Origin: Tannerellaceae bacterium
Lineage (GTDB): Bacteria; Bacteroidota; Bacteroidia; Bacteroidales; Tannerellaceae
NCBI GenBank assembly: GCA_031269535.1
Contig: JAISZA010000033.1
Location: 1-32,898, forward strand
Direction: 5' to 3'
DNA length: 32,898 bases
This document shows, in pieces, positions 1-7,892 of the stretch; position 1 is the stretch's first letter, and each line of letters starts with the position of its first letter. A program made the position numbers and the translations under genes. A model generated the notes under the pieces. It did not search any database, was not told the origin of the DNA, and saw only the letters and a program-made list of their open reading frames with translations.

Positions 1-722
1 AATGTTTTGATTTCTTCGGTTATTGCCGGTGTACCGAGTATGGCGTCAAAGTAACTGCGCGGCGCTTCGATGCGGGCGATTTCTCCGTGCCAGCGCACGC
101 GGCAGCCTTCCATACCACGTTTGCGCAATGTTTCTTCAGCCGCCTCTACGATGGATAGCCGTTCTTTTGTGATTTCAAAACCATACGGAATCCGTGACGA
201 CAGGCAGGCGTTGGCCGGCTTGTTCCACGTCGTTACGCCCAGTTCGCGGCTGTAGCGGCGAATGGCTTCCTTTGTCAGTCCGCAATCAACCAAAGGACTT
301 ATGACTCCTATTTCACGTCCGGCTTTCAGTCCGGGACGGTATTGCGACTGTGCATCGTCGGCATTTTGTCCGTCGGCAACGCATGTGATACCATGTTTAT
401 GAGCAACTTCCAGTATCAGTGTATAATTGTTTCTCTTGCAGAAATAACAGCGCATACGGCTGTTTTCAGCAAATTCGGCAGAGGCAAACGGATCTTCTTC
501 CACCACTTCATATGGTATGCCCTGTTTCTCAAGCAAGGCAATCGCATTGTTCTTGTCGCGACGTGCTAAAACAGGCGAATCTATCAGAACTGCCAAGACG
601 TCATTGCCTAACACTTCGTATGCAATATGTACTAAAAACGACGAATCAACGCCGCCCGAATAGGCTACGCAGAGTTTTCCATAAGAAGCAATCGTATGTC
701 TTAAACTTTCTAATTTATCCAT
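1..722 (-). CDS. larE: LarE-type ATP-dependent sacrificial sulfur transferase, 3' end cut by window edge
   Basis: The first 240 codons are visible and the C-terminus runs off the left edge. LarE is a PP-loop (NAD/GMP synthase-like) enzyme that adenylates a pyridinium dicarboxylate intermediate and inserts sulfur from one of its own cysteines during synthesis of the nickel-pincer nucleotide cofactor. Visible marks are the PP-loop SGGVDS near residue 22, an RCYFCK motif near residue 90, DGQNADD, and NACLSSRIPYG. The cysteine in the last motif is, from memory, in the place of the sacrificial Cys176 of the Lactobacillus enzyme. The start ATG overlaps the stop of the upstream permease (ATGGATAA, 715-722), so the two are probably translationally coupled. 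No larA, larB or larC is visible, but they could lie beyond the left edge. Family call is strong; the physiological client (lactate racemase or another LarA-like epimerase) is unknown. Confidence 0.88.
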   Translation of the reverse strand, partial: MDKLESLRHTIASYGKLCVAYSGGVDSSFLVHIAYEVLGNDVLAVLIDSPVLARRDKNNAIALLEKQGIPYEVVEEDPFASAEFAENSRMRCYFCKRNNYTLILEVAHKHGITCVADGQNADDAQSQYRPGLKAGREIGVISPLVDCGLTKEAIRRYSRELGVTTWNKPANACLSSRIPYGFEITKERLSIVEAAEETLRKRGMEGCRVRWHGEIARIEAPRSYFDAILGTPAITEEIKT

Positions 723-1404
723 TTGTCAAGTTAATATAAACCACATAACAACCGTAGGCAAAACACAAAACCGACGATACGAGCACCAATGCCGTACGCA
801 GCCATCTCAAATTAATCAGTTTTTTAGAAAATGGGACACTGAATACTCCCGCGACAAGCGTCATCCCGATTATTGAGCCGACGCCGAATATCGCCAAATA
901 CAACAGGCTGCTTGTCAAAGTTTTAATCTGAGTCATTACCAACACCACCAAAGCACCGCTTCCAGCCAGACCATGAACCAGACCGATGCCATAAGAAGCT
1001 TTATGAAGGTTTTCATTCCTGAAATGTACATGGATATGGGGCATACGGTTTTCTCCGGCATGTTCATGCTTATGCGTGTGCACGGTTTCGGAACGTTCTT
1101 TTTTGAAAAAAACGTAAAGGCGATACGATGCCACCAGTATGAGCATCAATCCTACGGCAGCCTCAAAATAGGAGAACGAACTGTCGGGGATGTTTACCTT
1201 GAAGAAAATCATGATGATTCCAATCAGAAAAATCGTGGACGTATGCCCTAATCCCCATAAAATCCCGTCTTTTAGCGCAGGAAAAATTTTATTGCGTTGC
1301 GACACGATATTCGTAACAGCCAGTATGTGGTCGGCTTCAAAGGCATGAAGAAGTCCTTCATACAAGGCGTAAATCAACAAAATAAACAAAGGTAGAGTGT
1401 TCAT
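715..1404 (-). CDS. UreH/NicO-like nickel-cobalt permease
   Basis: A 229-residue membrane protein with about six hydrophobic segments. Segment 1 carries HAFEADH (residues 20-26), which fits the HX4DH metal-selectivity signature of nickel/cobalt transporters. Further family-like motifs are GLGHT (51-55) and GLVHGLAGSGAL (141-152). The central cytoplasmic or periplasmic loop (about 109-127) is very histidine-rich, with HTHKHEH and HIHVHF, consistent with metal binding. It reads directly into larE with an 8-base overlap, so the likely job is nickel supply for the LarE-dependent nickel-pincer cofactor. That link is inferred from context. A TATCTTTG -7 box and a palindrome lie just upstream. Other names for the same fold are urease accessory UreH-like and sulfite exporter TauE-like; the HX4DH motif and the LarE neighbour favour nickel. 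Confidence 0.8.
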   Translation of the reverse strand: MNTLPLFILLIYALYEGLLHAFEADHILAVTNIVSQRNKIFPALKDGILWGLGHTSTIFLIGIIMIFFKVNIPDSSFSYFEAAVGLMLILVASYRLYVFFKKERSETVHTHKHEHAGENRMPHIHVHFRNENLHKASYGIGLVHGLAGSGALVVLVMTQIKTLTSSLLYLAIFGVGSIIGMTLVAGVFSVPFSKKLINLRWLRTALVLVSSVLCFAYGCYVVYINLTNG

Positions 1405-1426
1405 GAGTTCTTTAATTATCCGTCCA

Positions 1427-1434
1427 CAAAGATA
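1427..1434 (-). promoter_or_regulatory. Bacteroidetes-type -7 element for permease-larE operon
   Basis: On the minus strand this reads TATCTTTG, a full match to the Bacteroidetes -7 consensus TAnnTTTG. It lies about 22 bases upstream of the permease ATG. I see no convincing -33 TTTG at the expected spacing. Confidence 0.6.
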
Positions 1435-1457
1435 ACACTTTTTTATAAAAACGTGTT
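1434..1457. promoter_or_regulatory. 24-bp near-palindrome, candidate operator upstream of permease-larE
   Basis: The arms are AACAC and GTGTT around an A/T-rich core (T-run, TA, A-run), with only one mismatched pair across 24 positions. It begins at the last base of the -7 box and covers the spacer and -33 region of the minus-strand promoter. A bound regulator there would block RNA polymerase. The metal-transport context makes a metal-responsive repressor an obvious guess, but the motif is not one I can assign to a named family. Confidence 0.4.
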
Positions 1458-1589
1458 ACATTTGATTTGTTCTTTTGCAATCAACCTGGAACATCCGCTA
1501 TCGATAATTAAATTTGAGTTTAGCCGTGAGGAAGTAAATCATGGATGCCGCTCCCATGGAATTTAACCTTTCTTTTTTCGATATCGGCT

Positions 1590-1693
1590 GTTTTTTGTTG
1601 TCCGACCTGGGTCAAACAGCTGTCCGACCTGGGTCGAATAGCTGTCTGACCCGGGTCGGACAGCTGTTTGACCCGGGTCGGACAATAAAAAAC
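1590..1693. repeat. 104-bp palindrome of four tandem 22-bp palindromic units
   Basis: Four consecutive 22-bp units start at 1599, 1621, 1643 and 1665. Each has the core TGTCYGACCYGGGTC, which is itself palindromic around CCYGGG. The whole block is an inverted repeat centred between 1641 and 1642, flanked by a T-run on the left and an A-run on the right. Read as plus-strand RNA, nearly every non-Watson-Crick pair is a G-U wobble (1597/1686, 1608/1675, 1630/1653, 1636/1647, 1639/1644); the one exception is A-C at 1637/1646. It lies between two divergent genes, so it is not an ordinary terminator of either. It may be a dispersed intergenic repeat. Confidence 0.85.
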
Positions 1694-1922
1694 TTCAAAC
1701 GCTGACTCTTATTCTGTTCCTCTACGGGAAGTTTTTCCGGGCTGAATCCCGGTATATCCCAGCCCAGCGGCAACGCCCTGGGAAGCAATCCAGGTTTTTG
1801 TAACGTTTATTTCCTGACAATGCCTAAATAGTAAGCACTGATCCCCTTGATTCTTTTCCGTCCGATGAGCAGCGTCTGTTTCAAAAAGAGAAAAGAATTA
1901 GCCTGCGAATGAAAAGTATTCG
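1694..1922. other. Intergenic stretch, no gene seen; small GC-rich hairpin-bearing segment
   Basis: I find no credible reading frame here. Around 1733-1793 a GC-rich segment stands out from its A/T-rich surroundings. It contains the inverted repeat TCCCAG (1757-1762) / CTGGGA (1778-1783). It resembles the short GC-rich intergenic remnants common in Bacteroidales genomes, but I cannot name a family. Function unknown. Confidence 0.35.
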
Positions 1923-1930
1923 TATCTTTG
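1923..1930 (+). promoter_or_regulatory. -7 element upstream of NIPSNAP gene
   Basis: TATCTTTG matches the Bacteroidetes TAnnTTTG consensus and lies 43 bases before the ATG, which leaves a normal 5' leader. No clear -33 partner is visible. Confidence 0.55.
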
Positions 1931-1973
1931 GAGCAATTCCATTATAAATACTTAATTCTAATCCTTTCAGGCT

Positions 1974-2744
1974 ATGCAAAGAAGAAACTTTATGAAAATG
2001 GCAGGATTACTCGCTACCGTACCTGCATTAAAGGGGATTGCCTCTCCTACCCTATCAGAGGCTGAAGAAAAAGCAATTTTCGAATGGCGCATCTATACCT
2101 TGCCTACAGAAAATGCTGATTTAGATACGTTTTACCGGGACGTACTCATCCCTGCGTACAACCGCAAGAAAATCACCGTAGGCGCTTTTGCCCCGTATCA
2201 GAAGACAGAGAGCATACAACGCTTCTACCTCTTTGTCTATCCCAACCTCCTTACCTACCACAAGGTCAAGCTCGACATCTGGAAAGATGCCGGGTTCAGG
2301 AAGGAAGCCCAGCCTTTTTACGACACAAGCGCCGTCAGTCCGGTCTATTCCGGCTTCGAAACGTTCCTCTGTGAAGCCTTCGACCGGGTACCTCAACTGA
2401 TTGCACCGGATAAGAGCCGTACCTTGTTCGAGTTTCGCAACTACAAAAGTCCGAATGAAGAAGCCAACCAGCGGAAAGTGAAGATGTTTAATGCCGATGA
2501 GATTGCTGTTTTCGACCAGGTAGGCATCCATTCCGTCTGCTACGGCGAAGTACTGGCAGGCCCCCGTATGCCCTCGCTTATCTATCTCACTTGGTATAAA
2601 GACGAAGCGTCACGCAACGAAGCCTGGAGAAAGTTCAGCGCCCATCCGGACTGGAATCGCATCCGGGCCTTACCCGAATATGCCCATACAGCTACCGACA
2701 ACCGGAATCTGCTGCTTTCGCCCCTGCCTTATTCGCAGATATAA
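1974..2744 (+). CDS. Tat-exported NIPSNAP-domain protein
   Basis: A 256-residue protein with an N-terminal twin-arginine signal (RRNFMK at residues 3-8, then a hydrophobic stretch and an Ala/Ser-rich region to about residue 30). The mature part has two NIPSNAP-like ferredoxin-fold halves. The first begins near EWRIYTL (residue 37) and the second near LFEFRNY; the second also holds the family-like YLTWYKDE and a tryptophan-rich end (HPDWNRI). The biochemical role of bacterial NIPSNAP proteins is not settled. Tat export implies that it folds, possibly with a ligand, before leaving the cytoplasm. It stands alone with its own promoter box and is followed by secDF 150 bases downstream, which has its own promoter. 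Domain call is good, function unknown. Confidence 0.8.
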   Translation: MQRRNFMKMAGLLATVPALKGIASPTLSEAEEKAIFEWRIYTLPTENADLDTFYRDVLIPAYNRKKITVGAFAPYQKTESIQRFYLFVYPNLLTYHKVKLDIWKDAGFRKEAQPFYDTSAVSPVYSGFETFLCEAFDRVPQLIAPDKSRTLFEFRNYKSPNEEANQRKVKMFNADEIAVFDQVGIHSVCYGEVLAGPRMPSLIYLTWYKDEASRNEAWRKFSAHPDWNRIRALPEYAHTATDNRNLLLSPLPYSQI

Positions 2745-2835
2745 AGGCCTTTTGCCGGGTACCTCCGCCGGGAGCGAAAATATGAAATGCAGAGACATTA
2801 TTCCTGCTTTTGCTCTTTGGGAAAGAAAAAAAGCC

Positions 2836-2843
2836 TATATTTG
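2836..2843 (+). promoter_or_regulatory. -7 element upstream of secDF
   Basis: TATATTTG matches TAnnTTTG and lies 52 bases before the secDF ATG. TTTG sequences upstream at 2809-2812 and 2816-2819 give spacings of 23 and 16, neither the usual 19-21, so the -33 assignment is open. Confidence 0.55.
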
Positions 2844-2894
2844 CAGCCTGTGAAAAATAAAATAAATAATACATAATATAAATACAAGATTCAA

Positions 2895-5800
2895 ATGCAA
2901 AACAAAGGATTTGTAAAAGTCTTCTCGGTATTGCTTACGCTTGTGTGTCTGTTTTATCTGTCATTCTCGTTTGTGACGGCGCATTACAACAGCAAAGCAA
3001 CGGAGTATGCAGCAGGAGACCCCGCGAAAGAGAGTGCCTATTTAGACTCTTTAGCTACTAAAAAAGTCTGGCCGGGCTTGTCGTTCTGGCCGGGCTACTC
3101 ATTGAAGGAATGTCGTGAAATGGAAGTCACTTTAGGCCTTGACTTAAAGGGAGGGATGAATGTCATCCTTGAGTTGAATGTGGCCGATGTGATCCGTTCG
3201 CTTTCTAACAACAATCAGGATGAGAACTTCAACAAGGCACTGGTCTCGGCGTATGCACGCCAAGCTTCCAGCCAGAGCGACTTTATCGACCTGTTTGCCG
3301 ATGAGTACAAAAAACTGGACCCCGGTGCACGCCTGTCGGCCATATTCAGTACATTCGATTTAAGAGAGAAAATAACGCCGCAGAGTTCAGATGCCCAGGT
3401 TACTGCTGTTCTGAAAGATGAATTGAAGAGCGCCATCGACAACTCGTTCAATGTTTTGCGTACACGTATCGACCGCTTCGGGGTTGTATCTCCCAATATC
3501 CAGCGATTAGAAACAACGGGGCGTATCCTGGTGGAACTGCCGGGCGTAAAAGAGCCCGAACGTGTGCGTAAGCTCCTGCAGGGAAGCGCAAACCTGGAAT
3601 TCTGGGAAACATTTGACCTGGCGGATATTTATCAGTCTCTGATAGCTGCTGATAATTTGCTGGCTACGCTTCAGGCAGCACAGACCTCCTCCGGAGAACA
3701 AGCCGGGGAAGAAGAAACGCCTGCCGGAAATCAGACCAACGAACAGGCCGGCGACCAGACGACCCCTCCGGCAAGCGAAGCCGATTCTTTATTAGCCCAG
3801 CTTACACCGGAAGCAGCCAACGCGCAGCAACAGGCACAGTCGCTCGAAGAATTTGCCAGACAACATCCTTTGTTTGCCCTCCTGAATATCAATAACTATA
3901 ACGGACAGATTGTGCCCGGCCCCGTAGTAGGCTACGCTCAAGCATCGGATATGGCCAAAATAGACGAACTTCTCAGCCGGAAACAGGTGAAAGACCTTTT
4001 GCCCCGCTACCTCACATTCAAATGGAGCGTGAAGGCGATGAGCGATGATGAGCAGTTTTATCAATTATACGCCATCAAGTCGAACCGCGACGGTACGCCC
4101 GCCCTGGGAGGAGACGTAGTAACCACGGCCTCAGCCGACTTCGCACAGCAGCAGGTAGGGCGTCAGGGCGAGCAGGAAGTTTCGATGACCATGAACGCCG
4201 AAGGGGCTAAAGCCTGGGCGCGCCTGACAAAAGATAATATAGGAAAATACATTGCTATTATCCTGGACGATCTGGTTTATTCAGCTCCCCGCGTAAACGA
4301 TGAAATCACCGGCGGACGTTCACAGATCACTGGGCAATTCACTCCCGAAGAAGCGAAAGACCTTGCCAATGTGCTGAGGTCGGGTAAGATGGCCGCCTCT
4401 ATCAATATCGTACAGGAAGATGTCGTAGGGCCTTCGCTGGGGCAGGAAGCTATCAATGCCGGGGTGATCTCCTTCATCATTGCCCTGCTGGTATTGATGA
4501 CCTATATGTGCGTGTTCTATGGCCTGGTGCCGGGTATGATTGCCAACTGCGCCATGCTTGTCAATATCTTCTTCACGATGGGTGTGCTTGCTTCGTTCCA
4601 GGCCGTACTCACCTTGCCCGGTATTGCCGGTATGGTGTTGACATTGGCAATGGCCATCGACGCAAATGTGCTGATATATGAGCGCACGAAGGAAGAACTC
4701 CGGGCCGGGAAAGGACTGGCGAAAGCTATTTCCGACGGGTATAGCAACGCATTCTCAGCCATCTTCGATGCGAATCTTACCTCTATCATTACGGGGGTCG
4801 TATTGTTCTACTTCGGTACGGGGCCTATCCGCGGATTTGCCACGACAATGATTATCGGTCTGTTCGCTTCCTTCCTTACGGCTGTGTTCCTGACCCGTAT
4901 CGTATATGAAGCCCTGCTGGCCAAAGACAAGATAAAGAGACTGACGTTTACCACCTCCCTGACGAAGAACTTCCTGCTGGAACCGAAAATCAACTTCTTG
5001 GGCATACGGAAAATAGGCTATCTGATACCGATAGGAATTATCGTTTTAGGAGTTCTGTCGTTATCAACGATAGGCTTGAACAATGGCATCGACTTTACCG
5101 GCGGGCGCAACTATGTCGTCCGTTTCAACCAGAGCGTTAACACGGGAGAAGTGCGCGGATTGCTGGACGAGCATCTGGACGGGGCAGTAAGTGTAATTAC
5201 AATCGGCAAGCCGGAGCAGGTACGCATTTCCACTAACTATAAGATAGAAGATTCCGATCCCAATGTGGACAGCGAAATAACCGCTAAATTGTACGAAGGC
5301 CTGAAACCCCTGCTCCAGGAAGGAACGACCCTCGAACAATTCACGAGCGAGAACATACAAAGTTCGCAGAAAGTAGGGCCCAGCATGGCCGACGACATTA
5401 AGAACAGCGCCTACCTGGCTGTGTTCTTCGCCATGATCTGTATGTCGTTGTATATCCTGCTGCGATTCAGGGATGTTGCTTTCTCTGTGGGGACGTTTGT
5501 GTCGGTGCTTGTAGTGACCTTATGCATCATTGCTTTCTACTCGCTTTTGTGGAAACTGATGCCTTTCTCAATGGAGATCGACCAGACATTCATTGCTGCC
5601 GTGCTGACAATCATCGGGTACTCAATCAACGATACGGTGGTGGTATTCGACCGTATCCGCGAGACAATCGGGTTGTATCCGAAGCGAGACCGTTATCAGG
5701 TCATCAACGACGCCCTGAACTCCACCCTTTCGCGTACGTTCAGCACTTCGTTCTCCACGTTGTTGGTTGTCGTCTGTATTTTCCTTCTGGGAAGCAGTAC

Positions 5801-5942
5801 CATCCGCAGCTTTACGTTCGCTATTCTGATCGGAGTCATTTTAGGCTCGTATTCCACCTTGTTCGTAGCCACTCCTATCGCTTACGAAATACAAAAGCGC
5901 AAAATTGCCAAAAAAGCAGCTACATTAGCAAAGAGAAAATAG
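2895..5942 (+). CDS. secDF: Protein translocase subunit SecDF (fused SecD-SecF)
   Basis: A 1015-residue single chain combining SecD and SecF, the proton-driven accessory of the SecYEG channel that pulls secreted proteins across the inner membrane. The SecD half has an N-terminal membrane segment (about 8-28), the DLKGG motif (83-87), a large periplasmic region, then a cluster of membrane helices from about 525 containing AIDANVLIYER (588-598). The SecF half begins near residue 700 with GIDFTGG (731-737) and a second helix cluster containing GYSINDTVVVFDRIRE. The fusion is usual for Bacteroidetes. Residues about 262-318 of the periplasmic domain form a Gln/Glu/Thr/Ala-rich low-complexity insertion that looks like a flexible linker. 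The gene is monocistronic by context: its own promoter box upstream and a strong terminator downstream. Confidence 0.96.
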   Translation: MQNKGFVKVFSVLLTLVCLFYLSFSFVTAHYNSKATEYAAGDPAKESAYLDSLATKKVWPGLSFWPGYSLKECREMEVTLGLDLKGGMNVILELNVADVIRSLSNNNQDENFNKALVSAYARQASSQSDFIDLFADEYKKLDPGARLSAIFSTFDLREKITPQSSDAQVTAVLKDELKSAIDNSFNVLRTRIDRFGVVSPNIQRLETTGRILVELPGVKEPERVRKLLQGSANLEFWETFDLADIYQSLIAADNLLATLQAAQTSSGEQAGEEETPAGNQTNEQAGDQTTPPASEADSLLAQLTPEAANAQQQAQSLEEFARQHPLFALLNINNYNGQIVPGPVVGYAQASDMAKIDELLSRKQVKDLLPRYLTFKWSVKAMSDDEQFYQLYAIKSNRDGTPALGGDVVTTASADFAQQQVGRQGEQEVSMTMNAEGAKAWARLTKDNIGKYIAIILDDLVYSAPRVNDEITGGRSQITGQFTPEEAKDLANVLRSGKMAASINIVQEDVVGPSLGQEAINAGVISFIIALLVLMTYMCVFYGLVPGMIANCAMLVNIFFTMGVLASFQAVLTLPGIAGMVLTLAMAIDANVLIYERTKEELRAGKGLAKAISDGYSNAFSAIFDANLTSIITGVVLFYFGTGPIRGFATTMIIGLFASFLTAVFLTRIVYEALLAKDKIKRLTFTTSLTKNFLLEPKINFLGIRKIGYLIPIGIIVLGVLSLSTIGLNNGIDFTGGRNYVVRFNQSVNTGEVRGLLDEHLDGAVSVITIGKPEQVRISTNYKIEDSDPNVDSEITAKLYEGLKPLLQEGTTLEQFTSENIQSSQKVGPSMADDIKNSAYLAVFFAMICMSLYILLRFRDVAFSVGTFVSVLVVTLCIIAFYSLLWKLMPFSMEIDQTFIAAVLTIIGYSINDTVVVFDRIRETIGLYPKRDRYQVINDALNSTLSRTFSTSFSTLLVVVCIFLLGSSTIRSFTFAILIGVILGSYSTLFVATPIAYEIQKRKIAKKAATLAKRK

Positions 5943-5966
5943 ATAAAGCTTTCAGGCTTTTTCCCT

Positions 5967-6007
5967 AAAAAAAGTTTGCTCCCTTTTCCGGGAGCAAACT
6001 TTTTTTA
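5967..6007 (+). terminator. Intrinsic terminator of secDF
   Basis: An 11-bp perfect stem, AGTTTGCTCCC (5973-5983) with GGGAGCAAACT (5990-6000), a 6-base loop, and a following T-run. A preceding A-run extends the pairing. It lies 25 bases after the secDF stop. Confidence 0.92.
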
Positions 6008-6084
6008 TTGCCCTCCCCTGCTCCGGTTCTACTGCACATCAACAAAAAAGTAACAATTTTGTCATGTTTATTTAAAGACATTTA

Positions 6085-6132
6085 TTGGGGATTCAAAAAA
6101 TCTCATGTACATTTACACTTCATAAAGTGTAC
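6085..6132 (+). promoter_or_regulatory. Candidate promoter and inverted repeat upstream of ECF sigma gene
   Basis: TTG (6085-6087), 20 bases, then TACATTTA (6108-6115) resembles the Bacteroidetes -33/-7 pair, with one mismatch in the -7 box. It overlaps the inverted repeat ACACTT (6115-6120) / AAGTGT (6125-6130), which lies near the expected transcription start. The repeat could be an operator or a 5' RNA hairpin. The start codon is 21 bases further on. Confidence 0.4.
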
Positions 6133-6152
6133 AATAAAAAGGGATAATATGT

Positions 6153-6704
6153 ATGAATCTTCTATATTCAGTTGCTAATGATGAGAGAGGTTCTTTCGAT
6201 ATGTTTTACAATATCTATTATGAACAGGTGTTCCGTTTTGTTTACTATTTTTTGAAAGACAAAGAATCCTGCCGGGAAGTGGTAGCAGACGTTTTTTACG
6301 GAATCTGGCAATCCCGTAAACGATTGAAAGATATTGAAAACATCAATACTTACCTCTATATTACTGCGCGGAATAAATCCATTCGTTTTATGAAGCAGAA
6401 TTTTTCTTCTTTTTTATCATTAGAAGAAATTCCCATTCTTTTAGAAAAAAGTGAAGAAGTATCTCCTGAAGACGAGATAATAAACAAGGAAATCGAAACA
6501 CTTCTGACTAAGACAATAAATGAATTACCTGAAAGATGCCGTATCATATTTTTAATGATACGGTCAGAAGGGTTAAAAGCCAGGGAAGTCGCCGAGATAC
6601 TATCCATAAAAGAAAGTACGGTCCGGGCCCAGATGAAAATAGCTATAGAAAAAATAACTGAAGCCATCAAACCTTATTACCCCAACCTCAGGGCAAACCA
6701 TTAA
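6153..6704 (+). CDS. ECF-type RNA polymerase sigma factor (FecI-like)
   Basis: A 183-residue sigma-70-family protein with only regions 2 and 4, the extracytoplasmic-function layout. Region 2 spans about residues 15-75 (FDMFYNIYYEQVFRFVYYF through YITARNKSIR). Region 4 spans about 125-175 (ELPERCRIIFLMIRSEG, then an HTH with AREVAEILSIKESTVRAQM). It is followed 73 bases later by a FecR-type anti-sigma gene and then a SusC that carries an STN domain. This is the classic trans-envelope signalling set in which substrate binding at the outer membrane releases the sigma factor. It probably directs transcription of the downstream susC promoter. Base composition is notably A/T-rich compared with the hut operon. 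Family assignment is firm; the target promoters are inferred. Confidence 0.92.
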   Translation: MNLLYSVANDERGSFDMFYNIYYEQVFRFVYYFLKDKESCREVVADVFYGIWQSRKRLKDIENINTYLYITARNKSIRFMKQNFSSFLSLEEIPILLEKSEEVSPEDEIINKEIETLLTKTINELPERCRIIFLMIRSEGLKAREVAEILSIKESTVRAQMKIAIEKITEAIKPYYPNLRANH

Positions 6705-6777
6705 ATTTGGTTAAAAATCCTATTTGGCTTAAACGAAAACGAATATTCCCGGCTCCTCTTTATAACAAACATAAGGA

Positions 6778-7728
6778 ATGAGTAGCACAGAAGACAAAAC
6801 AAATGGTTCAACAGATGAATGCTCCGGCAGGAATTCAGGAGAAACATTATCCGATAAAACGGATATTTGTGAACTTATTGAGCGAATCGAAGTTTCTCCA
6901 GACATATCTGCCATGGGTGAAGAAATACGTGAATCCATATTGAATCAAGTACATTTGCGCATAAATAAAGCCATCCGTCGTTCTGTCCGGATAAAAATCA
7001 GCTTAGCCGCAGCTTCGGTTGTTTTATTGTTATGTGTCAGCAATTATATTGCCTACAAACAGGGATACAGGCAATTGAACAAGCAGATTGTTCAGTTGGT
7101 AAATCCTTTGGGTATGCAGTCATCCATTGTTTTATCAGACGGGACAAAAGTCATTCTCAATGCCGGAACAACTTTAAAATATCCAACTGCCTTCACTGGC
7201 AAAAACAGAGAAGTAGAAATTGAAGGAGAAGCATTCTTTGAGGTCATACATAATACCTATCAGGTATTTATTGTAAAAGCAGGGAATGTTATGCTACAAG
7301 TATTGGGTACGAAATTTAATCTGAAAGCCTACGAAGAAGAAAAATACATAACAATAACATTGGAAGAAGGGAGTGTTGAAATAAATCTTGAAAACCAAAA
7401 GAATAGTCTCCGGATAAATACCGGTCAACAGCTCCTTTTTGATAAATCCAGTCTGACATTTTCGAGAAAACAGGTAAACTCAAGCCTCTATACAGCCTGG
7501 AAAGAAGGCAATTTCTATTTTAACAGCATGACATTAGAGGATATTGCCCGGCAATTAGAACGTCATTTTAATGTACATATAAATATTACCTCCGATAAAT
7601 TAAAACATATCATTTATACCGGGGATTTTATCCGTAAAGAAAGTCTGGAGCAGGTTTTGAATGTTATAACAGCAGACAAACGAATGCATTACAAGATAGT
7701 AAACGATCAGGTACAAATATCAGATTAA
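6778..7728 (+). CDS. FecR-family anti-sigma factor
   Basis: A 316-residue inner-membrane protein. Residues 1-70 form an acidic/Ser-rich cytoplasmic N-terminus that would hold the sigma factor. A single membrane helix lies at about 72-95 (SLAAASVVLLLCVSNYIAY). The periplasmic part has a FecR domain (SSIVLSDGTKVILNAGTTLKYP, reported here in part, from about 119; then EIEGEAFFEV and VQVLGT-like LQVLGTKFNL) and a C-terminal DUF4974-type domain (FNSMTLEDIARQLERHF onward, with YTGDF). That C-terminal domain is expected to contact the STN domain of the partner SusC. The gene lies between the ECF sigma gene and susC. The assignment rests on domain order and neighbours. Confidence 0.92.
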   Translation: MSSTEDKTNGSTDECSGRNSGETLSDKTDICELIERIEVSPDISAMGEEIRESILNQVHLRINKAIRRSVRIKISLAAASVVLLLCVSNYIAYKQGYRQLNKQIVQLVNPLGMQSSIVLSDGTKVILNAGTTLKYPTAFTGKNREVEIEGEAFFEVIHNTYQVFIVKAGNVMLQVLGTKFNLKAYEEEKYITITLEEGSVEINLENQKNSLRINTGQQLLFDKSSLTFSRKQVNSSLYTAWKEGNFYFNSMTLEDIARQLERHFNVHINITSDKLKHIIYTGDFIRKESLEQVLNVITADKRMHYKIVNDQVQISD

Positions 7729-7800
7729 CAACAAATATGCAAACAAAGAAGTCTAATTATAAAATCTATCTGCCTATGGGAAATAAATAAAAAAACGAAA

Positions 7801-7833
7801 AAAACGGAAAATGCTACCCACATCTTCCGTTTT
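7801..7833 (+). terminator. Hairpin between fecR and susC, possible weak terminator
   Basis: AAAACGGAA (7801-7809) pairs perfectly with TTCCGTTTT (7825-7833) over a 15-base loop. The T-run after it is short on the plus strand. It would separate sigma/anti-sigma transcription from the susC transcript, which in such cassettes is usually driven from its own sigma-dependent promoter in the following 60 bases. Confidence 0.45.
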
Positions 7834-7892
7834 AAATGACTTTAGTGAGAACTACTTTTACTTAATTATAACTCTAAAATCCATGCAAAAGT

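Noticed and set aside
973-1251. Plus-strand open frame of 92 codons inside the permease gene
   Set aside because: It is antisense to a well-supported membrane protein and has no recognisable features of its own.
1590-1693. Terminator of the permease-larE or NIPSNAP gene
   Set aside because: It lies upstream of both divergent genes, so it cannot terminate either.
5522-5968. Plus-strand frame of 148 codons overlapping the end of secDF
   Set aside because: It is a shadow of the SecF coding sequence; composition is irregular and it ends inside the secDF terminator.
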